From NCBI GenBank assembly GCA_031260705.1, contig JAISLA010000004.1:1-64000 (forward strand): a DNA stretch of 64,000 bases. Direction: 5' to 3'. Shown here in pieces: positions 7,356 to 16,473 of this stretch. A program made the translations under genes and the position numbers. The DNA comes from Endomicrobium sp. Its GTDB lineage: Bacteria; Elusimicrobiota; Endomicrobiia; Endomicrobiales; Endomicrobiaceae. The notes beneath the pieces were generated by a model. It was not told the DNA's origin. It made no database searches and saw nothing but the letters and a program-made list of their open reading frames with translations. Every line of letters starts with the position of its first letter. The first letter of the stretch is position 1.

Positions 7356-8447
7356 ATGTAAATAAATCCTTATATTCCTACAAAACTGCCTGTAAAAAAT
7401 ATTAATTGGGAAAAATTAGCGATTTTGTTAGGAGAAACTAATACTGAAATAGGCAGATATGACAGACTTTTGGATTGTATGCCGAATCCTGAAATACTGC
7501 TTTCAACGTTACTAACAAAAGAGGCTGAATTATCTTCAAAAATTGAAGCTACTCAATCAACAATGAGTGAAGTTTTGGAGTACGAAGCCGATGAAAATAT
7601 AACAGATGATAGGAAAATAGAAGAGATAAATGTTTTGCAGAATTATAGGAAGACATTGAGGTGGGCAGAAGACGAATTAAGAAACGAGAGGTCGTTTTCT
7701 TTTATTGTTTTTAAAAGAAATGCATAATATGCTTATGTGTGATTCCCGCTGGGACAGTTCTGCGCATCCCGGCGATTTCAGGATAAAACAGGCTTTTGTA
7801 GGGGAAAGAGGTGCATCGATAGAACGGGCAATTTATATTCCGCCGGAACATTTCCTCATACTTGAATATATGGAGAATTGGGAAGACTACTTGAGAAACA
7901 GTCGAGAAGAACGGCTTATTAAGACGGCTGCTATATACGCTCAACTTGAAATTATACATCCTTTTGACAACGGAAACGGCAGAATGCTGATAACATTATT
8001 TTTATATTTAAGCGATGTTTTGCATAGACCTATATCTTATATGAGCCAATATTTAGAAAATAACAGGACACGTTATTATGAATCATCGCGGAACATATCT
8101 CAAAATAACCAATGGCAGGAATGGATAGAATTCTTTTTGACAGCTGTAAAAGAACAAACAAAAAATAATATAAAAAAAGTAAAAGAGATAAATTGTACGA
8201 ATATAAAAGTGAAAAATTCGAAGAAGCTACAAAATTACGGTACTATAAAGATGCGCTTGATACTTTCTTTAAAAAACCGATAATAAATTCAGTTGTTTTT
8301 GCGAAAAAAAGTAAAATAGAATCGCAGAATACGGCGAGAAATATTCTTAAAAGATTGGGAAGTAGCGGACTTGTTAAAAAAATAAGAACGGGTAGAGGAC
8401 AGTCGCCCTTCTATATATTTATTTGTAGATATTATAAATTTACTTGA
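7356..8447 (+). pseudogene. Broken Fic-family AMPylase-type gene
   Basis: Three frames together give a Fic protein: the N-terminal Fic domain (from INPYIPTKLP), the Fic core and a C-terminal winged-helix part. The first ATG (7356) is followed directly by TAA in frame. Frameshifts lie near 7700 and near 8190. The catalytic loop, normally HPFxDGNGRxxR, reads HPFDNGNGRMLI at about 7960-7990: the acidic residue is Asn and three residues including the second Arg are missing. An intact protein would transfer AMP or another nucleotide to a target. It is clearly inactive, so there are at least four independent lesions. Confidence 0.85.
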
Positions 8448-8490
8448 GTAAAAAGCGGCGGTTATGTTTTTTATATGGGAATGATGCATA

Positions 8491-8721
8491 ATGAACGGTA
8501 ATAAAAAAAGTATTTTAGTTTTATTCAGTTTGATTTTAACATTGGTTCCCTAAAAAGAAACTCTAATAATGGGGAGTTGCTTCTAAAATTTTTTTATCTG
8601 ACTTAAACTTGAACATATTAAAGTATTTCAAGTAAACTAGATGAAGTTAAAACACAAGCAGACAAAATAAAGTGAAGAAGATATAAAAGAAGTTTTTTTA
8701 ACTGAGACTAAGAGTTTATAA
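8491..8721 (+). pseudogene. Relic of a small secreted or lipoprotein gene
   Basis: An ATG at 8491 starts a signal-like run (NGNKKSILVLFSLILTLVP) that stops at once. Hydrophilic coding-like pieces follow in other frames (SKLDEVKTQADKI, then SEEDIKEVFLTETKSL before a stop at 8721). I read this as one decayed lipoprotein or exported protein. The family cannot be named. Nothing supportable is seen from 8722 to 8908 except a TATAAT at 8795 that may serve the next gene. Confidence 0.35.
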
Positions 8722-8908
8722 TGTTTACTGGGGATTACCCTTTCGGCAAACGAGTGCGAAAAATCGTGTACAAAAGCCAGTCTTTATATTATGTTATAAT
8801 AAAGGAGTATATTGTGTTTGTTATATTCGAAAGATTGGATTTATTTTCAGTTATTCTAGCTTTTAGAAGATTTTTTGAAAGTAAGAATATTGCAACAGGA
8901 GACAGAAA

Positions 8909-9136
8909 ATGAATTTAAGAGAAAAAGTAGAAAAAGCTTTAAAATCTGTAAGACCTCACTTGCAGGCGGACGGCGGTAATGTTGAATTAGTAGATGTAAA
9001 CGAAGATGGAATTGTGAAAATAAAACTTACCGGATCCTGCGGATGTTGTCCTATGGCTGCTATGACTTTGCAGTATGGCGTTACAAATGCAATTAAACAA
9101 GCAGTTCCCGAAGTAAAAGATGTCCAATCGATATAA
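8909..9136 (+). CDS. NifU C-terminal-domain (Nfu-type) Fe-S scaffold
   Basis: 75 residues, the whole length of a stand-alone Nfu domain. It carries the CxxC cluster site in SCGCCPM and the family's start pattern (VRPxLxxDGGxVELV). It would hold and pass on a 4Fe-4S cluster to client enzymes in the cytosol, several of which are encoded nearby (BioB, ThiC). AGGAGA precedes the ATG. It stands alone between the relic upstream and thrB. Confidence 0.9.
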   Translation: MNLREKVEKALKSVRPHLQADGGNVELVDVNEDGIVKIKLTGSCGCCPMAAMTLQYGVTNAIKQAVPEVKDVQSI

Positions 9137-9205
9137 AAATTTAATTCATCTGATACACTATTCATACGTCGAGTTATGCAGTAATTCATTAATAAAGGTA
9201 AAAAA

Positions 9206-10123
9206 ATGAAAATAAAAATACGCGTCCCGTCGACAACGGCAAATCTAGGTCCCGGGTTTGATGTTTTCGGAGTGGCTTTGTCGCTGTACAATGAATTTGA
9301 AGCGGAATATATTCCAAATGTCAGAAAAACAAGTTTTATATTGGATGGCGAAGGAAAAAAACTGCTTCCAAAAGGCGGAGAAAATCTCGTTTGGCAGTCA
9401 ATGTTAGAAACTTTTAAGGTTTTGGAAGAAGATAAATATAATTTAAAAAATTTGAATATAAGAATTAATACGGGCATTCCTTTAAGCGGAGGGCTTGGAT
9501 CTAGTGCTTCGGCTATAGTTGGAGGTATTGCTCTTGCAAATGTTTTGTGCGGAAAAGAATTGGATAAATCTCAAATTGCAGATCTTGCTGTTAAAATTGA
9601 AGGGCATCCTGATAATGTTGTTCCGGCGGTTTTCGGAGGTTTGTGCGCATGCAGTAAAGACGGAGATGGAGATCACAGAACTGTCTTGCATCTGCCTATT
9701 CCAAAACTTAAAGCTGTCTTATGTATTCCGTCTTTTGAGCTGAGAACAAAGCGCGCAAGACAGATTCTGCCTGAGAGTATTAGCTTAAAGGATGTAGTTT
9801 TTAATATCTCAAGAGTTGCGATGCTTACGACCGCTTTTTGCCGCGGGGATTATTCGCTTCTCAAACAAGGTATGCAGGATAAAGTTCATCAGTTGTATAG
9901 AGGGAAAATGATTCCCGCTATGAATGAGGTTTTTGAAGCAGCGATATCTGCCGGGGCTTACGGTGCGTATCTTTCAGGATCTGGACCTGCGCTTGCCGCT
10001 TTTTGTAATAGGGAAGATGCGCTAAACGTTCAAAAAGCTATGGTGAAAAGGTGGGAGAAAGAAAACATTTCAGTAAAATCGCATATACTGGATTTTGATA
10101 CTAAAGGTGTTTTAGAAATTTAG
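9206..10123 (+). CDS. thrB: Homoserine kinase (GHMP family)
   Basis: 305 residues; phosphorylates homoserine to O-phosphohomoserine for threonine synthesis. The N-terminal PSTTANLGPGFD motif and the ATP loop PLSGGLGSSASA (about residue 94) are typical, and the late GAYGAYLSGSGPA motif is present. AAAGG lies before the ATG. lysC follows on the same strand after 339 bases, so the aspartate pathway is partly clustered. No threonine synthase or homoserine dehydrogenase is in the window. Confidence 0.95.
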   Translation: MKIKIRVPSTTANLGPGFDVFGVALSLYNEFEAEYIPNVRKTSFILDGEGKKLLPKGGENLVWQSMLETFKVLEEDKYNLKNLNIRINTGIPLSGGLGSSASAIVGGIALANVLCGKELDKSQIADLAVKIEGHPDNVVPAVFGGLCACSKDGDGDHRTVLHLPIPKLKAVLCIPSFELRTKRARQILPESISLKDVVFNISRVAMLTTAFCRGDYSLLKQGMQDKVHQLYRGKMIPAMNEVFEAAISAGAYGAYLSGSGPALAAFCNREDALNVQKAMVKRWEKENISVKSHILDFDTKGVLEI

Positions 10124-10462
10124 ATGTAATTTCAATTAAGAGATCCGTTATGCCGTTGTTGTTTCCTGAGAGTTGCTGCCGGAAATCTTCGCTTAAGGAT
10201 GTGACAAAAGATATAATCTCTCAGACTTAGACATTCAAAGATTGATATTTTTTTCTTTATTCCAGCGGCTTCAATTTTAACCAGATTGTTTTTGATGCAT
10301 CGTGCCTCGTATTTAGTGAACCCGGCATATAGTTTTACGCCCTCCGAAGAGGCAGTGTATTTGAGAAAGAAGCTAAGCTGTGACATAGTAATTTCGGGTC
10401 AAACTCGGAATAACACGTCTTTGGGCGTGTTTGAAACAGCTGTAATTTTAGGAGAAAATAAG
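10124..10462 (+). other. Intergenic stretch between thrB and lysC
   Basis: No gene is supported. The lysC frame is open back to 10286, but the encoded extension has no homology I recognise and no ribosome binding site, while the ATG at 10463 has one. I looked for lysine-riboswitch and T-box features and did not see a convincing one. Confidence 0.5.
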
Positions 10463-11716
10463 ATGGCTCTTGTGGTAATGAAATTCGGAGGTTCTTCCGT
10501 AGCAGATGCCGATAAGATAAAACATGTTGCCAGCAAAATAGTTGCGAAAAGTAAAGCCGGCAATAAAGTTGTCGCTGTGGTTTCGGCGCCAGGCGATACA
10601 ACAGATAATTTGCTTGAAATGGCTGGCAAAGTTACGTCTAATCCTCCGTTTAGGGAAATGGATATGCTGCTTTCAACCGGTGAGATGATTTCAATTTCGC
10701 TTCTAGCAATGGCAATCGACTCTATAGGCTCAAGAGTAATTTCTATGACCGGACCACAGGCGGGAATTTCGGCGGATGCAGATCATACACGCGCAAGAAT
10801 TAAGAAAATCAATCAGAAAAGGGTTAAAGATCAGCTTGCGAAAAACAATATCGTCATAGTCGCCGGTTTTCAGGCTTTAAATCCCAATGGAGACATAACT
10901 ACGTTAGGCAGAGGAGGATCGGATTTAACTGCTGTTGCTTTAGCGGCGGCGTTAGAGGCTGATTCATGCGAAATATATTCTGATGTCGAGGGTGTATATA
11001 CTACTGATCCCAGAATTGTAAAGGACGCAAGAAAAATTGATTGCGTATCTTATGACGAAATGCTTGAAATGTCAGGATCCGGCGCTCAGGTGTTGCAATC
11101 AAGAAGCGTTGAAATCGCAAAAAAGTTCGGCGTTGAAATACATTCGAGAAGCACTTTCAGCGAAAATCAGGGAACTATAATAACAAGCGAAGAAAAAATC
11201 AGGAGGAAGCAGATGGAAGATTTGCTCATTTCAGGAATAACTTTTGATAAAAATCAAGTAAAATTTACAATAATAGATTTGCCGGATCTTCCGGGAGTTG
11301 CCGCAAAAATTTTCGGCAGACTTGCAAAAATCGGCGTTAATGTAGATATGATTATTCAATCTGCGGCTGTTGATAAGAAAAATGATATTTCATTTACCGT
11401 AAGCAAACAGGATATGAAAAAAACACAGGTGGAACTTGACAGGACAATTCCTGAATTTAAGGCTGTAAGTACAAGGATTATTTGCGATGAACATATTGCA
11501 AAAGTTTCGATTGTCGGTATAGGTATGAAAAGCAATCCGGGCGTAGCGGCGCAGATGTTTGAAGTGCTTTACAAAAAAGGCATAAATATTGAAATGATTT
11601 CCACAAGTGAAATTAAAATATCATGTATTGTCGATGAAGTCGATATAGTAAAGGCGGTTGAGGAACTGCATAAAAGTTTTGGTTTATCCAAAAAAAAACA
11701 GGAGAATTTATTGTGA
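10463..11716 (+). CDS. lysC: Aspartate kinase
   Basis: 417 residues; makes aspartyl phosphate, the entry to lysine, threonine, methionine and diaminopimelate synthesis. The kinase domain begins VMKFGGSSVA and contains the TLGRGGSD motif. Two ACT domains follow (about 275-340 and 350-415), the usual place for feedback inhibition by lysine or threonine. Start chosen at 10463, with TTAGGAGAA upstream, giving the family's usual length. The stop overlaps the GTG of the pilin-like stub. Confidence 0.95.
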   Translation: MALVVMKFGGSSVADADKIKHVASKIVAKSKAGNKVVAVVSAPGDTTDNLLEMAGKVTSNPPFREMDMLLSTGEMISISLLAMAIDSIGSRVISMTGPQAGISADADHTRARIKKINQKRVKDQLAKNNIVIVAGFQALNPNGDITTLGRGGSDLTAVALAAALEADSCEIYSDVEGVYTTDPRIVKDARKIDCVSYDEMLEMSGSGAQVLQSRSVEIAKKFGVEIHSRSTFSENQGTIITSEEKIRRKQMEDLLISGITFDKNQVKFTIIDLPDLPGVAAKIFGRLAKIGVNVDMIIQSAAVDKKNDISFTVSKQDMKKTQVELDRTIPEFKAVSTRIICDEHIAKVSIVGIGMKSNPGVAAQMFEVLYKKGINIEMISTSEIKISCIVDEVDIVKAVEELHKSFGLSKKKQENLL

Positions 11717-11955
11717 AGCCAGAAGGATTTACGTTGGTGGAATTTATAATAGTGATTATTATAGTAGGCATATTGAGCATTATAGCCATTCCCGTTTACA
11801 GAAGCTATATAGAAAAAACAAAGCCGGTGCAGAATATTTCTGATGTTAAAGAATCCGCAGCAGAAAATATTCCTTTAAAAGAAGTTCCGGTCGGTATTTC
11901 CAGAGGAAAGGTTCCGGCGGATAGAAGCGTCGGTAGAGACGTTTGCGTTGCATAG
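11713..11955 (+). CDS. Short type IV pilin-like protein (stub)
   Basis: 80 residues from a GTG overlapping the lysC stop; CAGGAGAA lies upstream. The N-terminus has a prepilin peptidase site (EG|FTLVE, with Glu at mature position 5), then about 20 hydrophobic residues and the helix start (IPVYRSYIE), exactly like type IV pilins and pseudopilins. Full pilins are usually 130-170 residues; here only about 40 polar residues follow the helix, with no Cys pair. It may be a minor pseudopilin or a truncated gene copy. Overlap with lysC suggests cotranscription but not shared function. Confidence 0.6.
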   Translation: MKPEGFTLVEFIIVIIIVGILSIIAIPVYRSYIEKTKPVQNISDVKESAAENIPLKEVPVGISRGKVPADRSVGRDVCVA

Positions 11956-11986
11956 AAGCTACTATTGCGTCATTAAAAACGGCAGA

Positions 11987-12060
11987 GAGGTCAAATCCGC
12001 AATGACAAAACTGTATTTTTTAGTCATTTTGAATGAATTGAAATGACTTGGCTTGACCTC
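11987..12060. repeat. Nested inverted repeat between pilin stub and cimA
   Basis: GAGGTCAA (11987-11994) and TTGACCTC (12053-12060) enclose an inner hairpin AGTCATTT/AAATGACT (12022-12048). It could be a terminator for the lysC unit or one more dispersed palindrome; no T-run follows. Confidence 0.45.
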
Positions 12061-12092
12061 GCTTAATATTTATATACAAATTAGGAGTAAGA

Positions 12093-13682
12093 GTGAAGAT
12101 ATCAATGTTTGATACAACGTTAAGAGACGGTTCACAGGGAGCCGGCATATCTTTTACCGTTGAGGATAAAATAAAAATAGCAAAAGCTTTAGACTCTTTC
12201 GGAATTTCATATATTGAAGGCGGCTGGCCCGGTTCTAATCCTAAAGACGAACTGTTTTTCTCTCAGATGAAAAAGCTTGGCAGTCTGGGACTCAAAAATG
12301 CGAAACTTACGGCTTTCAGTTCTACTCGTCGCAAGGGAAGCACGGCTTCGGAAGATGAAAGTTTACATGCAATAGTTAAGTCGGGAGTTAAGACGTCATG
12401 CATATTCGGCAAGTCTTGGGATTTGCACGTCAAATATGCGCTTAAAACCACAAACGAAGAAAATCTGAAAATGATTTTTGACAGTGTCACTTTCCTAAAA
12501 TCTAAAAAACTTGAAGTGATATTTGACGCAGAACATTATTTTGATGGTTATAGAAACAATAGAGAATATGCTCTTGAAACAGTGCGGACCGCCATTGACG
12601 GGGGAGCGGATATAATCTGTCTGTGCGAAACAAACGGCGGAATGCTTCCTTCCGATATACAGAGTGTTATCAGAAAAACAATAAGTCTTTTTCCAAAAGT
12701 CAAGTTTGGGATACATGCTCATAATGATTCCGGATGTGCCGTTGCAAATTCCATCGCTGCCGTTGAAGAAGGTTGCGTTATGGTTCAGGGTACGATAAAC
12801 GGAATTGGTGAGAGATGTGGCAATGCAAATTTGTGTTCAATAATACCTGCTCTTGAGTTTAAGAGAAATTATGAATGCATACCTAAAAAGAATGTGAAAA
12901 AGCTTTCGGAACTTTCAAGATATGTTGATGAGATAGCAAATCTCGTGCCGGACGATTCAAGACCGTATATCGGAAACAATGCTTTTGCGCACAAAGCGGG
13001 AATACATGTTTCCGCAATAGAAAAAAATCCTGAAACTTATGAACATATAAATCCTACCCTTGTCGGGAATGAAAGAAGAATTCTGATAAGCGATTTATCC
13101 GGTAAAAGCAATATTATGTCCAAGTTCAATGAAATGGAAATGGGCATTAAAGATACCGATGACGGAAATGCCTCTGAAAAAATTAAAAAAGTTATAGAGA
13201 TAGTTAAAGAAAAGGAAAATAACGGATACCAATACGAAAATGCCGATGCTTCTTTCTTTTTAATTACAAAGAAAGCTTTAGGATCTTTTAAACCTTTCTT
13301 TTCTTTAGAGTGTTACAGACTTATAATTGAAAAAGATTCTGACGGGAATATAGTTTCCGAAGCGACAGTTAAGCTTGATGTAAGAGGCAAAGAAGAGCAT
13401 ACTGTTGCGGAAGGCAACGGTCCGGTCGATGCTTTAAGCAACTGCCTGCGCAAGGCATTGATAAAATATTATCCGGATATAAAAAGCGTATTTTTGATGG
13501 ACTTTAAAGTGAGAGTTGTAAACAGCGGTGCAAATACAGCTGCAAAAGTAAGAGTATTGATTGAATCTTCCGACGCTTCAAAAAGCTGGGGAACAATCGG
13601 CGTCAGCGAAAATATCATAGATGCATCTTGGCAGGCTCTTTCCGATTCAGTTGAATATAAACTGTTAAAAAGTAAAAAGTAA
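12093..13682 (+). CDS. cimA: Citramalate synthase
   Basis: 529 residues; condenses acetyl-CoA and pyruvate to (R)-citramalate, the threonine-independent route to isoleucine. The DTTLRDGSQG motif at the N-terminus, the HAHNDSG metal site and GTINGIGERCGNA are those of the LeuA-like family. The long C-terminal regulatory domain (about 390-525) and the start FDTTLRDGSQGAGISF fit the CimA subgroup rather than LeuA. Start is GTG at 12093 with TAGGAG upstream. With thrB and lysC nearby, the block covers branched-chain and aspartate-family synthesis. Confidence 0.93.
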   Translation: MKISMFDTTLRDGSQGAGISFTVEDKIKIAKALDSFGISYIEGGWPGSNPKDELFFSQMKKLGSLGLKNAKLTAFSSTRRKGSTASEDESLHAIVKSGVKTSCIFGKSWDLHVKYALKTTNEENLKMIFDSVTFLKSKKLEVIFDAEHYFDGYRNNREYALETVRTAIDGGADIICLCETNGGMLPSDIQSVIRKTISLFPKVKFGIHAHNDSGCAVANSIAAVEEGCVMVQGTINGIGERCGNANLCSIIPALEFKRNYECIPKKNVKKLSELSRYVDEIANLVPDDSRPYIGNNAFAHKAGIHVSAIEKNPETYEHINPTLVGNERRILISDLSGKSNIMSKFNEMEMGIKDTDDGNASEKIKKVIEIVKEKENNGYQYENADASFFLITKKALGSFKPFFSLECYRLIIEKDSDGNIVSEATVKLDVRGKEEHTVAEGNGPVDALSNCLRKALIKYYPDIKSVFLMDFKVRVVNSGANTAAKVRVLIESSDASKSWGTIGVSENIIDASWQALSDSVEYKLLKSKK

Positions 13683-14179
13683 TCAAAACTAGGTGCAGCA
13701 AACATATTTTTTTGTCAATGCTAGACGATTGCTAAGATTATTATTGTGATTTTAGAAAATTTAAATAAGGCTGGATGTAAGCAAACAATTACACAAATCA
13801 GAAAAGCTGGTATGAATAACCCGAAAATGAAATTTATAGGCGTAAAAGTCAGCATGCAGGATGAAACCAGGCATTGATTAAATAGTTGTTGAAAGAAAGT
13901 TAACTTTATCAAGGTTCGTTAACTCGGTTAACTCGATTTTAGAGAAGGAGTTTGCAGGGCTGGCCGAAAAAGTAATGCCTTCTACTATAACTACCCCGAA
14001 AACCAAATTTAAATTGGAAAACTGTATCTTTTCGTCTGTTAATATAAACTGAAAAAGCAAGATAGTAAATCTCTAATTGCTTATTTTTCTATAAGCTTCT
14101 GCGATTTAACTGAAATGTTTTACTTTTGTGCAGCGTCTTATCTCTTTTAAAATCTTATAAGTTTTCGGGCATTTTCTCA
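13683..14179. other. Non-coding stretch between cimA and glnN
   Basis: No intact gene. Short coding-like runs appear on the plus strand (LNKAGCKQTITQIRKAGM, then SILEKEFAGLAEKVMP in another frame), which may be a decayed gene, but nothing identifies it. Two direct copies of GTTAACTCG lie at 13918-13936. Confidence 0.35.
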
Positions 14180-16276
14180 TTAAAAAACGTTCAAAAGTTT
14201 CTGATAACTTGCCATCGGCCAGAACTCGTCTGCAACCAAATCCTCAGCAATGTCAACCTTTTTTCTTAATTTTGTCAGAATTTCTGTGCCTTTAGATGAA
14301 AATTCATCGGCTGTTGCAGTAATATCGCTGTAATCTGCAGCAAGAAAGTTATCCAGATCAATACAATATTTTTTTATATCATCGTAAAGTTTAATCAAAA
14401 TTTCAAACTCTTTTGAGAATATTTCTGGCTTTATGTTGAACTTGCTTAAGTTTTCGTTTGCCTTTGCCAAAAGATTTATCTGTTTAAGAATTGCAGGAAG
14501 CAGGAGAGTGTTTACGACTTTTACCGCATATTTGTATTCAATCTCTTTTGTCTTTACATAGTTTTCAAGTTTTATCTCGATTTTTGACCTTAATTCTCTT
14601 TCGGTTAATATGTTATATTTTGAAAAAACTTTTATTACGTCGTCATTAAGGAAAAGTTTCAATGCCTGTGGAGTATTCTTTGCATTGGGCAGTCCTCTTT
14701 TTGCGGCTTCTTCATGCCAGTCCTGAGAATATCCGTTTTTCTCAAATCTGATGTCTTTTGTTTCCGTAATTATTTCTTTTACCACTTCTAAAGCTTTCCT
14801 TTTTATGTCGTCGCCTTTCTTTGCTTCAATTCTTTTGTATATTTCGTCAAATCCATAAGCTGCAATAAGATTAAGCGTAGTTCCTGCTTCTGCCGGATTT
14901 GATGAAGAACCGAGTGCTCTGAACTCAAATTTGTTGCCGGTGAAAGCGACAGGCGAAGTTCTGTTTCTGTCAGAATAATCCTTATTGACTTTCGGAAGAT
15001 TCTGTATGCCCAACGTAATTTCGTTTACTTCTTTTTCATTTATTGTGCTTGCTTTTTCTATTGAATCTAAAAGATCGTTTATAAATTCGCCCAAGTAAAC
15101 GGATATAATTGCTGGTGGAGCTTCATTTGCGCCTAGTCTGTAGTCATTACCGGCGTCTGCAACGCTTGCTCTTAAGATTCCGCCGAATTTCTTTATGCCG
15201 AGCAGTACTGCACTGATGGCTAAAAGAAACGATATATTCTTAAGCGGAGATTTTGAAGGTTCAAAATAATTTGTGCCGGTATTGTCACCTATAGACCAAT
15301 TGAAATGTTTTCCCGAGCCGTTTACGTCCGCAAACGGCTTTTCGTGCAGTAGAGCAACCATATTATGCTTATCGGCAACTTTTATAAGAATTTCCATTAT
15401 CTGCAAGTTATGGTCTATCGCCAGATTTTCTTCCTGATAGAGAGGCGCCAGTTCAAACTGGTTTGGAGCGACTTCATTGTGTCTTGTTTTTACCGGGATG
15501 CCTTTGCGGTATAGTTCATGATCGACATCTTCCATGAATTCTAAAATATTTCCTTTAATATTTCCGAAGTAGTGGTCTTCCATCTGCTGCCCTTTTGCAG
15601 GTGTATTGCCGAAAAGAGTTCTTCCGGTAACCGCGATATCAGGTCTTGATTTTACGATTTCTTTTGAAAGGAGAAAATATTCCTGTTCAATGCCTGCAAA
15701 AACTTTTATATGTTTTGCGTTTTTATTTCCAAGCAGTTTCTGAAGATTTATTAATTTTTCGTTTAAAGCGGTAAGGGATCTAAGCAGAGGTGTTTTAAGA
15801 TCGAGAACTTCTCCGGTCCAGGAAAGGAAAACCGAAGGAATTACCAGAGCCTTTGTTTTCCCTGCTTCAAGAAGAAATACAGGAGATGTAGGGTCCCATG
15901 CGGTATATCCTCTTGCTTCAAAGGTTGACCTTATTCCGCCCGATGGAAAAGAAGAAGCGTCAGGTTCAGATTGGACAAGCTGAGAGGCCGAGAATCTCTC
16001 TATTATTTCTCCGTCGGCGCTGTGATCTATAAATGAATCGTGTTTCTGAGCAGTGCCGACTCTTTGAGGCTGAAACCAATGCGTAAAATGCGTTGCGCCG
16101 TTTTCAAGCGCCCATTCTTTCATTGCGTGCGCGACTTCACCTGCTATTGACTGGTCTAAAGGTTCCAAATTTTCAATAGCTGCTGTAAGTTTTTTGTAAA
16201 TATTTTTGCTTAATTTTTGTTCCATTACTTTCTTTGTAAATACTAATTCGGCATAGTAATCATGAATTGATCGCAT
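14180..16276 (-). CDS. glnN: Glutamine synthetase type III
   Basis: 698 residues, the large GSIII form found in Bacteroidetes, cyanobacteria and some anaerobes; makes glutamine from glutamate, ammonia and ATP. Seen: KPFADVNGSGKHFNWS (about residue 310), the RLGANEAPPAI motif and NRTSPVAFTGNKFEFR, all typical of GSIII. AAGGAG precedes the ATG and a TTGACA promoter lies 40 bases upstream. It stands alone, divergent to nothing and followed by non-coding DNA, so it is probably monocistronic. Confidence 0.97.
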   Translation of the reverse strand: MRSIHDYYAELVFTKKVMEQKLSKNIYKKLTAAIENLEPLDQSIAGEVAHAMKEWALENGATHFTHWFQPQRVGTAQKHDSFIDHSADGEIIERFSASQLVQSEPDASSFPSGGIRSTFEARGYTAWDPTSPVFLLEAGKTKALVIPSVFLSWTGEVLDLKTPLLRSLTALNEKLINLQKLLGNKNAKHIKVFAGIEQEYFLLSKEIVKSRPDIAVTGRTLFGNTPAKGQQMEDHYFGNIKGNILEFMEDVDHELYRKGIPVKTRHNEVAPNQFELAPLYQEENLAIDHNLQIMEILIKVADKHNMVALLHEKPFADVNGSGKHFNWSIGDNTGTNYFEPSKSPLKNISFLLAISAVLLGIKKFGGILRASVADAGNDYRLGANEAPPAIISVYLGEFINDLLDSIEKASTINEKEVNEITLGIQNLPKVNKDYSDRNRTSPVAFTGNKFEFRALGSSSNPAEAGTTLNLIAAYGFDEIYKRIEAKKGDDIKRKALEVVKEIITETKDIRFEKNGYSQDWHEEAAKRGLPNAKNTPQALKLFLNDDVIKVFSKYNILTERELRSKIEIKLENYVKTKEIEYKYAVKVVNTLLLPAILKQINLLAKANENLSKFNIKPEIFSKEFEILIKLYDDIKKYCIDLDNFLAADYSDITATADEFSSKGTEILTKLRKKVDIAEDLVADEFWPMASYQKLLNVF

Positions 16277-16312
16277 AAATTCTCCTTCTTATATCTTGTA
16301 AAAATATACATT

Positions 16313-16341
16313 AATTTAACATTTTGCCGATATGATGTCAA
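16313..16341 (-). promoter_or_regulatory. Predicted glnN promoter
   Basis: Read on the minus strand: TTGACA, 17-base spacer, TAAATT. Transcription would start about 30 bases before the glnN ATG. No NtrC-type or sigma-54 pattern was seen. Confidence 0.65.
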
Positions 16342-16411
16342 CACGGAAACATATAAAATTTTAGATTATTTATGATTTTGTTGTTTTTTTGCAATTGGGT
16401 CGGGGAGGCAG

Positions 16412-16447
16412 AAAGAACGCCGGAAATTTTAATTTCCGGCGTTCTTT
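16412..16447 (-). terminator. Strong hairpin after the symporter gene
   Basis: A 17-bp perfect stem AAAGAACGCCGGAAATT and its complement with a minimal loop. It lies between the 3' end of the SNF symporter gene and the glnN promoter, so it would end symporter transcription before glnN. Confidence 0.8.
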
Positions 16448-16473
16448 GTTGCTTTATATTTTATTTAAGTCTG

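Noticed and set aside
8721..8912. 63-codon open frame before the Nfu-type gene
   Set aside because: Overlaps the Nfu start and its promoter-like TATAAT; no recognisable sequence.
10286..10462. N-terminal extension of aspartate kinase
   Set aside because: The frame is open, but the extension has no similarity to the family and the ATG at 10463 has a proper ribosome binding site.
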